Source of the DNA: ATZT02 sp964639395
Lineage (GTDB): Bacteria > Actinomycetota > Actinomycetes > S36-B12 > UBA5976
DNA length: 13,459 nucleotides
Direction of reading: 5' to 3'
NCBI GenBank assembly: GCA_964639395.1
Contig: CAZXCT010000031.1
Coordinates: 1-13,459, forward strand
Part shown: positions 13,382 through 13,459 of the stretch, piece after piece
How positions within the stretch are numbered: position 1 is the first letter of the stretch
Layout of the letters: every line of letters begins with the position of its first letter
Translations under genes and position numbers: made by a program
Notes under the pieces: generated by a model
Database searches by the model: none
Seen by the model: only the letters and a program-made list of their open reading frames with translations
What the model was told of the DNA's origin: nothing

Positions 13382-13397
13382 TTAGGTAACCTTAGGT
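13382..13397. repeat. Short direct repeat upstream of tRNA-Ile
   Basis: TTAGGT occurs at 13382 and again at 13392, ten bases apart, in the 34-base gap between the GT2 gene and the tRNA. The phase of one helical turn could suit a protein site or may be chance. The region also holds TAACCT (13387-13392), a possible tRNA -10 element. Confidence 0.3.
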
Positions 13398-13407
13398 TTC
13401 CAATATT

Positions 13408-13459
13408 GGGCCTATAGCTCAGATGGTTAGAGCGCTTCCCTGATAAGGAAGAGGTCACC
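13408..13459 (+). tRNA. tRNA-Ile (anticodon GAT), 3' truncated by window edge
   Basis: The acceptor 5' strand GGGCCTA (13408-13414) is followed by U8-A9, a D arm with GCTC/GAGC pairs, and an anticodon arm CTTCC/GGAAG enclosing the loop CTGATAA with anticodon GAT at 13442-13444. The variable loop AGGTC is present and the window ends at the start of the T arm. This decodes AUC and AUU isoleucine codons. A tRNA-Ile gene downstream of gyrA is a common actinobacterial arrangement, often followed by tRNA-Ala, which would lie outside this window. Confidence 0.95.

Noticed and set aside
13220..13417. A 65-codon frame overlapping the end of the plus-strand GT2 gene
   Set aside because: It lies in another frame of the GT2 C terminus and runs into the tRNA, so it is not a plausible gene.
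1..13459. CRISPR arrays, insertion sequences, inteins, riboswitches and phage genes
   Set aside because: No regularly spaced repeats, transposase or integrase motifs, intein splice motifs in GyrA, GyrB or DnaA, or known riboswitch cores were seen on either strand.

Overview
The window is the replication-origin region of a low-GC (roughly 40% by eye) actinobacterial chromosome. It begins inside dnaA and continues with dnaN, recF, a DciA-type DUF721 gene, gyrB, gyrA and a DUF3566 membrane-protein gene, and it ends in a tRNA-Ile(GAT). This order and the DUF3566 protein right after gyrA are typical of Actinobacteria. The AT-rich composition, very short intergenic gaps and frequent GTG/TTG starts suggest a streamlined lineage such as the freshwater Nanopelagicales (acI) or a similar group. 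That placement is inference; a phylogeny of GyrB, GyrA or DnaA would settle it.

Positions 1-949 hold the 3' two thirds of dnaA. Positions 950-1319 are oriC. Two perfect DnaA boxes and one degenerate box point left. A tandem pair points right and runs directly into four CTA triplets (a DnaA-trio) and an AT-rich unwinding stretch. Positions 1320-8917 are the plus-strand housekeeping block: sliding clamp (TTG start), RecF (GTG start), DciA, both gyrase subunits and DUF3566. Only the 86-base gap before gyrB is long enough for an internal promoter, and it holds an A/T-tract inverted repeat.

Positions 8914-12443 are a tightly packed minus-strand operon transcribed towards gyrA: a GT2 polyprenyl-phosphate-type glycosyltransferase, a DUF2304 membrane protein, a glycerophosphodiester phosphodiesterase, a GT4 glycosyltransferase and an ABM-domain protein. 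It meets the gyrase operon tail-to-tail with a 4-base overlap. A divergent plus-strand GT2 gene (12474-13373) starts only 30 bases from the first gene of this operon. These six genes form an envelope-glycan cassette of about 4.5 kb between DUF3566 and tRNA-Ile, two genes that are close neighbours in many actinobacteria.

The core genes together start, prime and topologically support replication: DnaA opens the origin, DciA is expected to help load the DnaB helicase, DnaN is the processivity clamp, RecF acts in gap repair, and gyrase removes positive supercoils. The glycosyltransferase cassette is the accessory part. I found no insertion sequence, CRISPR array, phage gene or clear novel defence system. 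The most notable points are the oriC architecture, the start-site arrangements of recF and the divergent GT genes, and the composition of the glycan cassette.
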